Position numbers and translations under genes: made by a program. From Phyto melanocephala (lineage: Eukaryota; Arthropoda; Insecta; Diptera; Rhinophoridae): a stretch of DNA of 64,000 nucleotides. The notes beneath the pieces were generated by a model. That model saw only the letters and a program-made list of their open reading frames with translations, was not told the origin of the DNA and did not search any database. Where the stretch lies: assembly GCA_941918925.1 (NCBI GenBank), contig OW799233.1:148616223-148680222 (forward strand), in the 5' to 3' direction. Shown here piece after piece: positions 34,899 through 46,845 of this stretch (within the stretch, counting starts at the first letter, position 1; every line of letters starts with the position of its first letter).

Positions 34899-36140
34899 TA
34901 TACAGCGTGATCCATTTTGAGGTTCTCTACTTTTTTAAAGAAAAAATATAGAAAATTGCTATTTAATGGGGAATGTTTATTATCATTTGAAACAACATGA
35001 TTTGGCATTTTTTTTTTTAAGATTATGTCTATCAAATGTTGGCCGTTGCTACGTCGCAGATGGTCCATGCGTTGAGTCCAATTTTCGATGACTCGTTCGA
35101 GCATTTCGACTGGTAACTGGCGAATGACACGCGTGATGTTTTCTTTCAAGGCCTGATTCGAAGCGGGCTTATCCGCATCAAGTTTAGACTTTACCACACG
35201 ATCTTGGTGGCCAATCGACCGGCCCAAAACGTGAAATTATGCGCTTACCGAAGTGTTCTCTCAATAAATCTATTGATTGATGCGATGTGTTGAAAGTGGC
35301 ACCGTCTTGCTGAATCCAAATGTCGCCGAGATCACGAGCTTCAATTCCAGGCATCAAATAGTCGGTTATCATGGCACGATAACGGTCGCCATTGACGGTT
35401 ACGTTCGCACCGGCATCATTTTTAAAGAAATATGGACCGATGATTCCACCGGCCCCCAAACCACAGAAAACGTTGTTTTTCTGGATGAAGGGGCAGTTAT
35501 TGAATCACTTCAGGTTACTCTTCGTCCTAATTGCGGCAATTTTGTTTGCTTATATACCCATTGAGCCAGAAATGGGCCTCATCGCTGAACAAAATTTGCC
35601 TCGAAAACGTCGGGTATTCTTGAAATATGTCGCTTGGGAAGGTCGAGCGGCTTCAGTAGTTGCACAATCTTTATTTTGCACGCTTTCAATTTAAGACCTT
35701 GACGTAAAATGCGCCAAGTCATTCTATACGTCAGTCCGAGTTGCTGCAAACGGCGCCGAATCGACTCTCCACGGTATTCGTGTACATTCTCAGCTACGGC
35801 TGCTATATTTTCTTCACAGCGTGCTGAACGTGGTCTATTCGGTCGAATATTATCCAATAATGAATGCTGGGTCTCAAAATAGGTGATGGTGTTGCCAATA
35901 GTACGCTCAGTAGGCCGATTATGTTGACCATAAGTTGAGCGAAGTGCACGAAACACATTCCTCACAGAGCATGAATTTTTGTAATAAAGATGAACGATTT
36001 GTAAACGTTATTCAGGCGTAAGTCTTTCCATTTTAAAATGCCATTACTAAACAAAAATAACATGACACGACTCACGGGTGATCTGTTAAAAAAAGGCTAT
36101 TGAAAAAAATATCTCTACTTTAATCGCCAATTATATATGC
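34899..36140 (-). pseudogene. Nearly full-length mariner with disabled transposase
   Basis: The start is ATG at 36031 on the minus strand (MERLTPE), with an immediate in-frame TAA at codon 8. The N-terminal DUF4817-type helix-turn-helix part runs 36031-35579, including YGQHNRPTERTIGNTI and LRQGLKLKAC. A frameshift near 35580 is followed by SDEAHFWLNGYISKQNC, with the first catalytic aspartate. The next open part (35459-35184) has AGGIIGPYFFKNDAGANVTV and IQQDGATFNTSHQ, with the second aspartate. After DWPPRSCG about 30 bp are missing, which removes the 'DLTPLDYFLW' block and the third aspartate. The C-terminus continues from 35190. The left end CAGCGTGATCC abuts TA; the right end is decayed. 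Confidence 0.9.
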
Positions 36141-36810
36141 TGGCTGAATGCTGAATGTTGTTTTAACAGACAACATTTTGTAAATGAAAACCTATTTTCA
36201 TCAGTCCTTACAAATTTGGTTTTATTTTATTTATTTATTTTTTTGATTTCTATTGGTGTTGTTATTGTGAGTAAACAAATTAAAATAATTTATTTATTTT
36301 TTCAAGTATTTCAAATAAACATAAATACATTTTTTGATAATTATGAAAATAATTTTTAATCATTAATTAATATCTGCATAGATAATAAAATATATTTATG
36401 GTGTTTTCTTTTCTTGAAAAATATGAATTTTTTTGCTTAAATGAGTGTAATTTCGTATTATTTTTCACAATATTAATATTGCAGCCCTGCGTTTTCTAGT
36501 TTATTCATAGAAATAATTACTGCAGCTTTCTCACTGTATAATCTAAGATTAGCTAGTACAATATAGAAGTACTTTTTTTAAATAAAAATTGGTTATTGCG
36601 ACATCACTCATATAAGTACTTTTATTATTATTTTTTTTTCTTTTTGCACAATTAATATCTTACATTATTACATGATAAGTTTAAATTTTTAAATATATTC
36701 ATTCGAAAGAGTATCCCAAAACTACACAAGCTTTGAATTTGTCACCATTTCTGCAGTAAGGTGTTGGCAACACTAACTAAAAATTAGTGGACAATATTTC
36801 AGAAATAATA
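36141..36810. other. AT-rich noncoding DNA
   Basis: TTTA-rich low-complexity sequence lies near 36225-36310. Nothing is recognised beyond this. Confidence 0.4.
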
Positions 36811-37786
36811 ACAAGTAAGAGCACTATATTCGGCAGCGCCGAGTTTTTGATACCCATTCACAATATTGTGTGCTTTTATAGCTCAACATTAATTTTTTTG
36901 TTTTTAACAGTAATCGCTATGGAATAATCTCTTTATAATAAAATATGTTGTACTTTGTTTATGTAACTTTGATCTGCTACTATTTTTTTTTATCTATTCT
37001 TACGATGAAACCTTAAATACTACTCACTCTCTTCTACTACACTATTGTATTTTTACGGAAACTGAATTCAACTTAGATAAGAAATAATGTGAATTTAAGA
37101 TAAAGCGTTATATGGGAAGTGAGTGTTAAATTGGGCGTGTCACCTTAATTTCTTGGAACTATACTTATATTGGCAACGAAGATATTGCAACATAAAGTTC
37201 ATTATTATTCCAAAATCTTTGTCGATAGAGAAATTATATGAATTTGAGTTAAAACGTTATATAGGAGGTGAGAGTGTCATCTTAATTTACCGTTATTACA
37301 AGTTTTTTGACCAAAAAGCAATGGTTTTTAAGATTTTAGAATCGTACATCTAATTTTGTCAGTTTTATTTCGTTTTAAATTTTAAATATACCGAAAAAGA
37401 CACTATGCGGTATTAAATTTTATACAATTCGATCTAAATATAACTCTTTTTGTAATGTATAGATTTCAGCAATTTTCAGTAAAATATTACCTTTTTCCTC
37501 AGAAATTATACTTGCGAGGTTTCATCGCTCTACGTTTAGGTACAATCGCATTTTATTCGAGTAGGAAGGACATTGTTTTTTTTACCTACTATTGCATTAC
37601 GAGCTATAACTTTATTTCTAATATTCCCAGGCAGATAGACGAACGGACATATCTAGATCGTCATAAAATTTAACCAGGACTTAATAAATATATACTTTGT
37701 GGGGTCTAAAAAGGATATTTCGATGTGTTACAAACGAAATAACAAAATGAATATACCCCCACACCATTTTTTTGTGGTGGGTATAA
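36811..37786 (-). mobile_element. Family-N hairpin-ended element, antisense
   Basis: Read on the minus strand it begins at the 'tatacccaccac' hairpin (about 37786) and ends with the 'cggc..tgccgaatatagtgc' hairpin and 'tcttacttgtt' (36811). The core 'gaccccacaaagtatat' and a decayed GTCY run (near 37630-37650) are present. It has about one and a half copies of the 288-bp unit, against four in the element at 27572. It is noncoding. Confidence 0.8.
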
Positions 37787-38310
37787 AAATAACATCTTCA
37801 GTGAGTATACGCTGTAGAGAGCTTCTTGAAATTTGCAATTTTTATTCACAATGCCGAACTGGTGTTCCCGGATAATCGTAGAAACTTTCACGCACAACTT
37901 TGATATTGACATTTGAACGACCTGTGTGCTTGGCGCCCCCAGTCTCCTTTAATTTTTCAAGTTATTTCTTTACAGTTTATGAAATTAAAATACTATTTCG
38001 ACCATATTTTGTATAAAATTTTCAAACTGCAGCCACTAGGCCTCCCCTTTTTTTGAAATTTTGTTCAATAATTTTTTCTAACCCTAAACTATCCGCTGCC
38101 ATATTGCTTTTTAGAATTGCCAATACTATCCTGCACATAAGGCGACAAATTTAAATCTTGTGTTAATTTTGAAACACCTTAAAAAGGCAAAATTTGTCAG
38201 ATAATATAAAAAAATTATTTGTTTGATCGAACTGTTTATTCTTTGTATATCATTTTTAAGTTTAACCACACACATATTTAAAAGTAGCTTTCAATCAATA
38301 AGAAAACAAA
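37787..38310. other. AT-rich noncoding DNA
   Basis: This is a spacer between two hairpin-ended elements. I recognise nothing in it. Confidence 0.4.
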
Positions 38311-39062
38311 CAAGTAAAAGCGCTATATTCGGCCGTGCCGAATCTTATATACCCTTCACAACGTGTAGTCATGCAATAACAGTAAATTCACGTATGTATG
38401 TTAAAAAAAACAAAAAAAAAATAAAAAAAAAAATTTAAAAAAAAAATTAAAAAAAAAAAAATTATTATATACATATATAATATATATAAAACAAAAAAAA
38501 AAATAAAAAAAAAATTAAAAAAAAAAAAATAAAAAAAAATAGTAATAAAAATATATATAATATATTAAATAAAAAATAAAAAAAAAATAAAAAAAAAATT
38601 AAAAAAAAAAATTTTAAAAAAATTTAAAAAAAAATTTTTTTGCCTCAGCTGGGATTCGATGCCACGTTTTCTCTAACCAGTATACACGTTTGTATGTATG
38701 TATGTTGTTGTTGTAATGTTGTTTTTATGAAAAGAAAATCGAGGTGGTCGTGGGTTTTTGCTCATATCTCAGTTGTTTATGTACCGATGTTTCTGATTTT
38801 CAATACCGATCTACTCCCGAATATTTCTGATATTTTAATACCTTACCCGGGTCCAACCTATGTCGGGGGGCTTCAAAAAGTTGATTTCAACATACACACG
38901 GACAGACGGTCAGACGGACAGACGGTCAGGGCTTAATCGACTCCTCTATTCATAAGCTTTCAGAAAATATATACTTTATGGGGTCGGAAATGAAAATTGT
39001 AGAAATTTCACACGGAATGACAAACCTATATATACCCTTTTTCACTGTGTGAAGGGTATAAA
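38311..39062 (-). mobile_element. Mini-me-like element, full length, antisense (subfamily a)
   Basis: On the plus strand it begins 'acaagtaaaagcgctatatt', then the hairpin ATTCGGC-cgt-GCCGAAT, and ends with the 5' terminus in antisense ('gtgaagggtata'). It contains GTCY repeats in antisense (38898-38932), the 'tatggggtcggaaatga' core, a TATG microsatellite (38693-38706) and about 250 bp of A/T homopolymer-rich sequence (38400-38640). It is noncoding. The architecture (a GTCY tract, a conserved core and a second simple repeat) is that of dipteran mini-me elements. Confidence 0.85.
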
Positions 39063-39238
39063 AATTGGCTGAGTTTTCTTAAATAATAAACTTTATGATT
39101 TTTAATGCATACGGCAATTAATATTTTGACTTAAATATCTTTAAGATATAATTATAAATTGATTTTTTTTGAACTTTTCATTTAAATTTATTGTAAATCA
39201 TTTATGCTGGCCTAAGCTTGTTTTTTCTCAATTATTAT

Positions 39239-39340
39239 ACCAGCTACGATTTCATCATCTGCATCGGTATACTCATATTAGATTTTAAAACGAACATTTA
39301 TGTTACAATTTAATGAAATTAAATAATGGGAAGCATAATA
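39239..39340 (-). mobile_element. Decayed hammerhead-family fragment
   Basis: On the minus strand it carries 'cagatgatgaaatcgtagct' where intact copies have the CUGAUGA core and stem II, so the second core base is changed. Sequence 3' of stem II is lost. The upstream part (39290-39330) matches the flank of the copy at 17683. The ribozyme is not functional. Confidence 0.6.
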
Positions 39341-39509
39341 TTATAGTTTTTTTTTTTTAAATCTCATTCATATTCTCCCATATTCTTAATACACTTTTGT
39401 TATGCTTTCTATATAGATCCTTTGGCTGGTAGTATTAAAAGCATAGTTGTTTTACGGAAGTTTAATAATTTAGAACAAATTAACTTAAGCCAGAAAAAAT
39501 GATTTATAA

Positions 39510-39894
39510 TGGGCCAATTCAAAGTGGTTGCATATCAGTCGTATTTGTACTATTTCATATTATTTTAAGCATGCTTAAAATTTTTGTTAGTAATTTCCAT
39601 ACAAAAAAAATAATATGACTTTACACATTTGTTTCCTATGTATAAGAAATTGTTTATGTTATACTTTTAACCATACTGTCTCTCAGAGAGAATTTCTTCG
39701 CTTCTCACCTCTCAGAGAGAATATTTTCTATTTTCTTCTTTCCTGTATACATACAATTTTTAACAGCGTCATCTCTGTCTTCTTTCTTGTATTAAATACA
39801 TAATTTGTTAACAAAAGGTGTTCAAAGTCACTAGTCATATTAATATGAATTATATGACATAGTACAATATGAGAGTTTACTTTGAATTGGCCCA
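39510..39894. mobile_element. 385-bp MITE with perfect 16-bp inverted ends
   Basis: The ends are TGGGCCAATTCAAAGT and its exact complement, and similarity continues as a 'catattgtactat'-type motif further in. The flanks ATTTATAA and ATATATTT are only partly alike. An internal 'ctctcagagagaat' block occurs twice, near 39682 and 39712. The unit is noncoding. Confidence 0.75.
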
Positions 39895-39963
39895 ATATAT
39901 TTTAAAGATATATTACATAAAAATATTTCTCTTTATCTTATTTTCTCAATTAATTAAAAGTTT

Positions 39964-40251
39964 TCAATAAAGTTTCTTCTGATGGGAAAGATTTTTATAA
40001 TTTTTGTTAATAAATAATGCCGGGTAAATAAAGTTCGACTCTTTCAAATATTTTTCTACAATCTTTACTTTTGTCCTTTGTGTTGTTTTCTTGATTTTGC
40101 TACTGTTCCCTGTTTTAAAATCAAGTAAAGATTTTCTAAGATACAATATTATATTCTGTTTAAGATTTGGTTGTTGTTGCTGCTGTTGTAACTGTTTCTG
40201 TTGATATTGTCGTTGTTGTTGCTGCTGTTGTGACAATTGTAAATAAATTTA
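39964..40251 (-). repeat. CAA/CAG repeat with an open glutamine-rich frame
   Basis: On the minus strand, CAA and CAG triplets (40160-40230) encode runs of glutamine, and the frame stays open for about 90 codons with a lysine-rich tail. There is no ATG between the upstream stop (at 40251) and the repeat, and I see no firm splice acceptor. CAX (opa) repeats are common in fly genomes, both in exons and in noncoding DNA. I treat this as a microsatellite that might be part of an exon. Confidence 0.5.
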
Positions 40252-40925
40252 CAATTTGTTATACTTATACGAATGATATTGTTGTCACATAAATACACAT
40301 TGATACACACAAAGCCATTAGTTCACTTATGTACATATGTATGGTTGTATATACTAGTGTATGTAGATTACACTCATTTCGTTTCCTCGCTCGTAGTTGT
40401 TGTTTATGATGTAATAGAAATGTATTTGAAATTTTCCTTTCAGTTGCGTAAGCGTTTTCAATACACTTTATTGTATTTTATTATATCTGGCAGTTGACAA
40501 CAAAAACTTCACAGAAATATACTTACAACATAAACCAGCAACTAAAACAACATCAAAATGACGCGGAGAATGAGCAACTGCAACAAAAAAAAGAAAATAA
40601 ATAAATTTAAAAACTTAGATAAATAAACATCCATATATAGAATCAAACATGGAAACTACATATGTATGTATATTAAATGTACATACTTAAAGACAAAATC
40701 TTATATATGTACATACGTATACAAATGTATGCACTTATGTGTGATTATTTGCATTTATTTTAGTAAAGATTGACAACGAAATAATATTAAAATAATTATT
40801 TTAATAGATACCTACAATGCAATTGCAATCATACATATGTATATAAAAATCAACTGCCGCATGTATTAAGAGCATAATTTGAGCAGGGCTTAATCGAATT
40901 CGCTGATTCTTTTTCTAATATTTGT
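40252..40925. other. AT-rich noncoding DNA with CATA/TATG runs
   Basis: Many short TATGTA and ACATAC runs lie at 40330-40350, 40660-40740 and 40830-40850. No gene was recognised. Confidence 0.4.
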
Positions 40926-41335
40926 AATTAGCAAGTCAAGGTTTGTAGGGGTTATAATAGAGAAGTGGATGTGGCCGCATGTCTGTTAAAGTATAACTTT
41001 AAAACGGCTCGACCCATTTAATCCATTTATTATGACCGTCACTACAAAATGGCGTACAATAAAAATATATATGTATGGGTCAAATGTAGTAATTTAAAAC
41101 ATACTCACTATAACTCACTCAATATTGGTATCATATAAAAAGGCTTGACCAGTAGAGTACACTAAACTATGAAAAAGTTAGAATCCAATATGGCGTCTCA
41201 AATAAAATGATGGATAATTTTTTTCGACCCTATAAAATGGGTATCAAATAAAAGGTTTTGACTATTCGAATACAGCTAACAATGTTAAAATTTAAAATCA
41301 AAGATGACGTCCAAAATAGTAATGCCTTGCTACGA
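40926..41335 (+). mobile_element. Mini-me-related body fragment
   Basis: It contains 'aaaatggcgtacaataaaaa', 'atgtatgggtcaaatgtag', 'aaaggcttgaccagtagagt' and 'aatccaatatggcgtc'. These internal units are shared with 49980-50340 and 52370-52640. Neither terminus is present. Confidence 0.6.
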
Positions 41336-41416
41336 CTTATAAAATAAGAAATATCACATAAGAAAGTGCCAACTTAAATTAATTTTTTGACCTTCTGAAA
41401 TTAAAGTGTACCATCT

Positions 41417-41698
41417 AACAGGGGGATAAAAAGTCCTTTTTTATTGAATATAAATTACCTTTGCAAAGCAACTTCAAAAAAAGTGTACTTTAAGGAATTT
41501 TTATCTTTTTCAAGAATGGAACACAAAAGTTTCATACATTGAATGATTAGAGGGTTAAAAAATCGTACCAAAATATTCCTTGGTGTATTTAACATAAAAC
41601 TACTAAACAAAATGCATACCTAAAAAATAAATATCACAAAAGTTTCTATGCCAATTTACAATACAAATGTGAAAAAGAAGCTAATTTAACATCCCCCT
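41417..41698. mobile_element. Possible MITE with AGGGGGAT ends
   Basis: The left end reads AGGGGGATAAAAAGT, and the right end on the opposite strand reads AGGGGGATGTTAAAT. Only about eight bases match well, and no target duplication is clear. This is a weak call. Confidence 0.3.
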
Positions 41699-42435
41699 AA
41701 AATAAAACTCAGACTTAAATTTTTTAAACGTCGATCAACGCATATATGTGTTTCTCTTTGATATTGTCCGTTAAAATATATTATCGAAACCTTGTTAAAC
41801 ATTTCTCTATAATATACATATATGTATATATACAAAAATATTTTAAATATTAAAAAAAATATCAAAAACAAATAGCAAATTATGTATTTTAAAATTTGTT
41901 TGCAAAGTATAAATGAGTATTAGTTTAGAATAAAATTTAAAAAAATATAAGCTAATTCACTGAAATAAATTCACTCTAAGAGAGTAAAACATACAGGAAA
42001 CCAAGCCAACTTATTAACAATTTTTTCAATCTATAAAATGTCGTACACACTCAAATGCACTCCCAACAATATTATCGCTTAACTATTACCTTTTGGCTTG
42101 TCATCTGCATAACATGATACAAATGTTACGCTACCAGATGTCTGGACCATAGAATACCTTCCTTTTGTATGTAAGAAAAAGATACGATATAGCAATAACC
42201 AAAACAATTTTTACAATGCGACTTAAAGAAGCAGTAGCGACATCAATTGAAAATATCTACAAACAACAACTACATTACATTGCCATCATCAATGGTAACA
42301 ACGCACAAACACACACACATTTTTATATGCTGCAAATAAAAGGCCAACTTTTTTAAAGACTGAGTAACTACTACATGCTTAACTGTTGTACAGAATGATA
42401 GTGACTATCATTATTTTTATTGAAACATTTGTTAT
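41699..42435. other. AT-rich noncoding DNA
   Basis: No gene or repeat is recognised. The open frame at 42165-42356 has no domain features. Confidence 0.4.
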
Positions 42436-43237
42436 TATACCCTTCACACAGTGAAAAAGGGTATATATGTAGGTTTGTCATTCCGTGTGAAATTTCTACA
42501 ATTTTCATTTCCGACCCCATAAAGTATATATTTTCTGAAAGCTTATGAATAGGGGAGTCGATAAAGCTTTGTCAGTCTGTCCGTCTGACCGTCTGTCCGT
42601 GTGTCAATCAACTTTTTGAAGCCCCCCGACATAGGTTGGACCCGGGTAAGGTATTAAAATATCAGAAATGTTCGGGAGTAGATTGGTATTGAAAATCAGA
42701 AACATCGGTACATAAACAACTGAGATATGAGCGAAAACCCACGACCACCTCGATTTTTTTTTCACAAAAACAACATTACAACAACAACATACATACATAC
42801 AAACGTGTATGTATACTGGTTAGAGAAAACGGGGCATCGAATCCCAGCTAAGCCAAAAAAAATTTTTTTTTAATTTATTTAAAATTTTAATTTTTTTTTT
42901 TGTTTTTTTTTTATTTGTTATTTAATATATTATTTATATTTTTATTATTATTTTTTTTTTTTAATTTTTTTGTTTTATATATATTATATATAATAATTTT
43001 TTTTTTAAATTTTTAAAAAAATTTTTTTTTTTAATTTTTTATAAAATTTTTTTTTTTTTTTTTTGTTTTTTTAACATACATACGAGAATTTATAATTTTA
43101 CAATGGGATGTTTTTATATATGTATGTACGTATTTCATATGGGATGAATGGTGACACAAACTACTGTTATTGCATGACTACACGTTGTGAAGGGTATGTA
43201 AGATTCGGCACGGCCGAATATAGCACTTTTACTTGTT
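42436..43237 (+). mobile_element. Mini-me-like element, full length (subfamily a)
   Basis: It begins TATACCCTTCACACAG with an immediate hairpin, and has the 'cgaccccataaagtatat' core, the GTCY run (42571-42602) and a CATA microsatellite (42788-42800). About 250 bp of T-rich homopolymer sequence follows, then the 3' hairpin ATTCGGC-acg-GCCGAAT and 'cttttacttgtt'. It shares the 'ccccgacataggttggaccc' segment with the copy at 38311, which defines a subfamily distinct from those at 44191 and 47805. Confidence 0.88.
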
Positions 43238-43309
43238 GTTGTTTACAAGTGTGTAGGGAGCATCATTAATTGTTAGTTTCTGGTTGTTATTTGCATTCTC
43301 AATTTTTAC

Positions 43310-43749
43310 TGCTATTTTTATACACATCACCAAAGAAATGGTACGGGAGTATATTTATTTTTCATTCCGTTTGTAATACATCGCAATATATCGAGACCTG
43401 GGGCTCAATTCTCGTTCTGTGAAACTGTGAGATAAAAAGTTTTTGTTTGCCATATCATGTGGTGCCACCAATCTTTTGCTGTACAAAAACTTTCCATTTA
43501 TAAGTTTCATAGAACTAGAATGAGCTCCTGGTTTGATTTTACGATGCCTTTCGTCTGTCCGTCTGTTGATAGCAAGATAGAGTTCGAACAAAACAAATCT
43601 AGGGGGATTGAATTTTTAAAGAATATTTCTAATAAATCAAAAATGTTTGGTATTAAAAATGATCAAAATGGGTCTATTACGAAGAGAATTATATATAATA
43701 ATATAAAAAAGGCTTTCAGACATCAAATAAAATATGAAAGCGTCTAAAC
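43310..43749 (+). mobile_element. Family-N 5' fragment
   Basis: It matches the 5' end of the element at 27572: 'acatcaccaaagaaatggta' hairpin remnant, 'ttccgtttgtaatacatcg', a GTCT/GTCC run (43551-43566) and 'ctagggggattgaattttt'. It is interrupted by the MITE at 43399-43528. The 3' part is missing, and an AACCGG-array element follows directly. Confidence 0.75.
43399..43528. mobile_element. 130-bp MITE inserted in family-N fragment
   Basis: The left arm reads GGGGCTCAATTCTCGTTCTG and then TGAAACT...AAAGTTTTTGT. The right arm on the opposite strand reads GGAGCTCATTCTAGTTCTAT and then GAAACTT...AAAGTTTTTGT. The arms are about 47 bp. The uninterrupted family-N element at 27640-27690 lacks this block, which supports insertion, although about 25 bp of the host element is also missing. 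Confidence 0.7.
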
Positions 43750-44190
43750 TAGGGTGATCGATTATTCGACATTTTTAAGAAACCGGTTTTCAAATAGTTC
43801 GAAACTTAGAATTAAAAAAAAAAACCGGCTGCTTGTTTAAAAATTTAGAAAAAACCGGTTAAGCGGTCGAATATATAAAATATAATTCTTTCTTATACCC
43901 ATGACAGAGATACATATATAGGTATAAACTAGTTTGTTTTATGGTTTTATTGCATTTTAAGTTGACACAAACTCAATGGCATTATTATAAAATGCCGTTA
44001 TTTAAAATAAAGATGTTAAAGGACAGACACTTTTTGCCTAAAAGTGACCGAAAAGTTAAGTTTATGCTTCAATTATTTTTAACTTTTAAGGTAAGGTTTA
44101 TAAATTTAAAAATGCCATTGTTTCTCCACATGAAACAAAATATGGCAACTAAATTGTGATTTATATATTTTTCTAATTCGACCTTTTTAT
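43750..44190. mobile_element. Second AACCGG-array hAT-like copy, right-truncated
   Basis: It starts TAGGGTGATCGATTATTCGA like the element at 33595 and carries the same AAACCGG/AACCGGTT motifs (43783-43865). It then jumps to sequence matching 34370-34590 of the first copy, so about 650 bp is missing inside. Its right end is lost where the mini-me-like element at 44191 begins. Confidence 0.75.
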
Positions 44191-44946
44191 TATACCCTTC
44201 ACCTGTGGTGCACAAGGGTATATATAGCTTTGTCATTCCGTTTGTAATTTCTACAATTTTCATTTCCGACCCCATAAAGTATATATTTTCTGAAAGCTTA
44301 TGAATAGAGGATTCGATTAAGCCCTGACCGTCTGTCCGTCTGTCCGTCTGTCCGTGTGTTGGTTGAAATCAACTTTTAGAAGCAACTATATGTTCCTCAG
44401 ATCTGTATATGGTATCAATCTCTTGGAAATATTCAGGAATGAATCGCTATTGAAATTCAGCATAATCGCCCCATAACTTTCTGAGATATGAGCAAAAAAC
44501 CACGACCACCTCGTTTTTTTTCACAATTACAACAACAACATACATACATACATACATGTAAAAAACATACCAAACAAAAAAAATTACAAAAAAAAAAAAA
44601 TATTAAAAATAAGAAAAAAATAATAAAAAAAAACTACAAAAAAAAAATTTTAAAAAAATTAAAAAAAAAATTTTTAAAAATTTTTTAAAAATTTTTCTAA
44701 AAAAATTTTTTAAAAAAATTTAAAAAAATATAAAAAAAAATAATAAAATATAAATAATATATTAAATAAAATAAAATAAAATTTTTTTGGCTCAGCTGGG
44801 ATTCGATGCCACATTTATTCTAACGTGTACGTATGCACGTATTTTATATGGGATGAATGGTGATACAAACAATTGTTATTGCATGACTACACGTTGTGAA
44901 GGGTATATAAGATTCGGCACGGCCGAATATAGCACTGTTACTTGTT
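44191..44946 (+). mobile_element. Mini-me-like element, full length (subfamily b)
   Basis: The 5' hairpin pairs TATACCCTT with AAGGGTATA around 'cacctgtggtgcac'. The core 'cgaccccataaagtatat', the GTCY run (44328-44359), the CATA run (44540-44555), an A-rich tract (44575-44785) and the 3' hairpin plus 'gttacttgtt' follow in order. It is nearly identical to the copy at 47805, so both derive from recent spread or duplication. Confidence 0.9.
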
Positions 44947-45400
44947 TTTTTTAAGTTTTTAATATCTAATATTTGTGACACAAAACAGTAAATAAATCAT
45001 CAAAAATGTTATTTCGTTTTGTAAAATTTTTTAAGAAATAAATTAATTTGGTAAAAGTAATCGGTTTTGCTCTGGTACTGCCATATAAAAAAAAAAACTT
45101 TGTTACAAGGAGGTTGTCATAATGAAAAATATTAAAAAAGTCACCACCTCACTGCTCACGGTAGTCAAAGTTACCTTTTATTAACATTAACTTTATAGGC
45201 AAGTTGTAATAATGGACATTTGTGTGCCGAACTATTTTATGTTATCTGATATGTTATCAGAGATATTAGAAGCAAAATATTATGAGATTCGAAAATAAGA
45301 TCAAAAAGTATTGCAAAGTACAATAATTTGGTCAAAAAAATTACCTGAACAGCTGATTATCACAGCAAATTATAAAACATAGGTTTTTGATAAATGTTTC
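44947..45400. other. AT-rich noncoding DNA
   Basis: I recognise nothing between the mini-me-like copy and the decayed family-N copy. Confidence 0.35.
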
Positions 45401-46251
45401 TTATACTTAATAACGGAAAATTAAAGTGACTCGTTCACTTTTACGGCCACCACGCATATAAAGCTTTTTCTTAAATTTATATCCTTCCTCTATGGATAAA
45501 GATTTTGGAAGAATCAATATCTAACTAGAAATATATAGTAGAAATTGCTTTAACACTTGTTCTTTAATGCCCACCTTTTATTTGCATATGGCAAAATTTA
45601 ATATTAAAATAATTAAAGTTCATAGCACTGACAGCAATAGACAAATTATGCTGCAATTTTGTAAATGTGGCATTTTGGTCAACATTATTAAAATACCAAA
45701 AATTAAGGAGACACGCTCAATTTAACAAAGCTTTCCCATATAAACCTTTTTTAACATTCATATAATTTCTGTATGGAAAAGATTTTGGTATAATAAAATT
45801 TTTTTGAGCATAACAGTATTAGTAGAATTCATAAGCAGAAATTTCTTTGACACACCTGCTTGGACTCTTACCTCCCATCTCTCATATAAGGTTTACTCGA
45901 CCTATTATAAAATTTATAACTTTAAAAAACTGTACGGAGCTGAAATTTTATCAGTGCAGCTTTCCGGCCAATATTAACTTTAAACGAAAAAAAAAAAATA
46001 ACACGCCCATTTTAACGCCTACCTTTAATATAAACTATAACTAATATATAACTTATAACTATTGTTAAAGATTTTAAATTCTAAAGCTAATCTGTGGTTA
46101 TATTATATTTAAAATAAATTGGTAAATTATAGGTGTGTCACGCCCACTTACTTATAGTAATTACAAAAATAATTCATTTCAAGTTAGTACAACCCAAATT
46201 GGTGGTTGGTATCAAAAATTAGGCACAGACGAATATAGTGCTCTTATTTGA
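45401..46251 (+). mobile_element. Family-N element, decayed, 3' end present
   Basis: Repeated 'cacgc(c/t)cactt' and 'cccatataa' blocks mark degenerate 288-bp-type units at about 45430, 45710, 45880 and 46000. The 3' end reads 'gtggttggtatcaaaaatta' and then 'ggcacagacgaatatagtgc' and 'tcttatttg', the terminus with a damaged hairpin. The 5' end is not seen. Confidence 0.6.
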
Positions 46252-46845
46252 TTTATAAGTTTGTCATTCTGTTTGTAGATTCTACAATATTCATTTTAGA
46301 AGCTATAAAGTATACTATAAAGTAAGTATACTATAAAGTAAAGTATACTAAAGATAAAGGAATTGATTTAGAGAAGTTCGTCTTTCTGTGTTTAAGGCCC
46401 CTACGTATACTTCTGACTTTTATATGGTATCAATTTATCATATATGCTTTTGATAATTTTGCTATGGAATATTAGTGGGCATATCACGACCTGAATTTTG
46501 AGCAAAAGAACACTATTGCTTCTGTTTTTCACCCAAACAAAGTCAGATTTTGTAGCTCCTACGTAACTTCTTTAAAGGTTTGTTACGTATATGTAATATA
46601 AAATATGTACCTTTGGCAACATTTATTAAAATCTTAGTTTAATCAGTCAATTACCGGCAGAGATATCAGCGAAAAAATTTTTGGAAAAAAAATGTGAACT
46701 AAAAGTTAAAACAATCGATTTCCTAAATAAATTTTGGTTGCAGTTTCACCATATAAAATTGTCAGTTATGGTCATTACAAGGTGTTGCAAACTGTGTGAA
46801 GGGTATATAAGATTCGGCATAGCCGCATATAGTGCCTTTACTTTT
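46252..46845 (+). mobile_element. Mini-me-like element, decayed
   Basis: The stretch opens with 'aagtttgtcattctgtttgt' and a core remnant, has lost the GTCY run, and ends 'gtgaagggtatataagattc' with the hairpin around 'ggcatagccgcatatagtgc'. It abuts the 3' end of the family-N copy, so one may have inserted at the T-rich end of the other. Confidence 0.65.

Noticed and set aside
35277..35694. Two overlapping plus-strand open frames of about 95-100 codons
   Set aside because: They are antisense to the mariner transposase and have no independent similarity.
39239..39275. A further working hammerhead
   Set aside because: The core base change (CAGAUGA) and the loss of everything after stem II make it a relic.
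41417..41698. Confident MITE call
   Set aside because: Only about eight terminal bases match and no target duplication is visible; kept as a low-confidence entry only.
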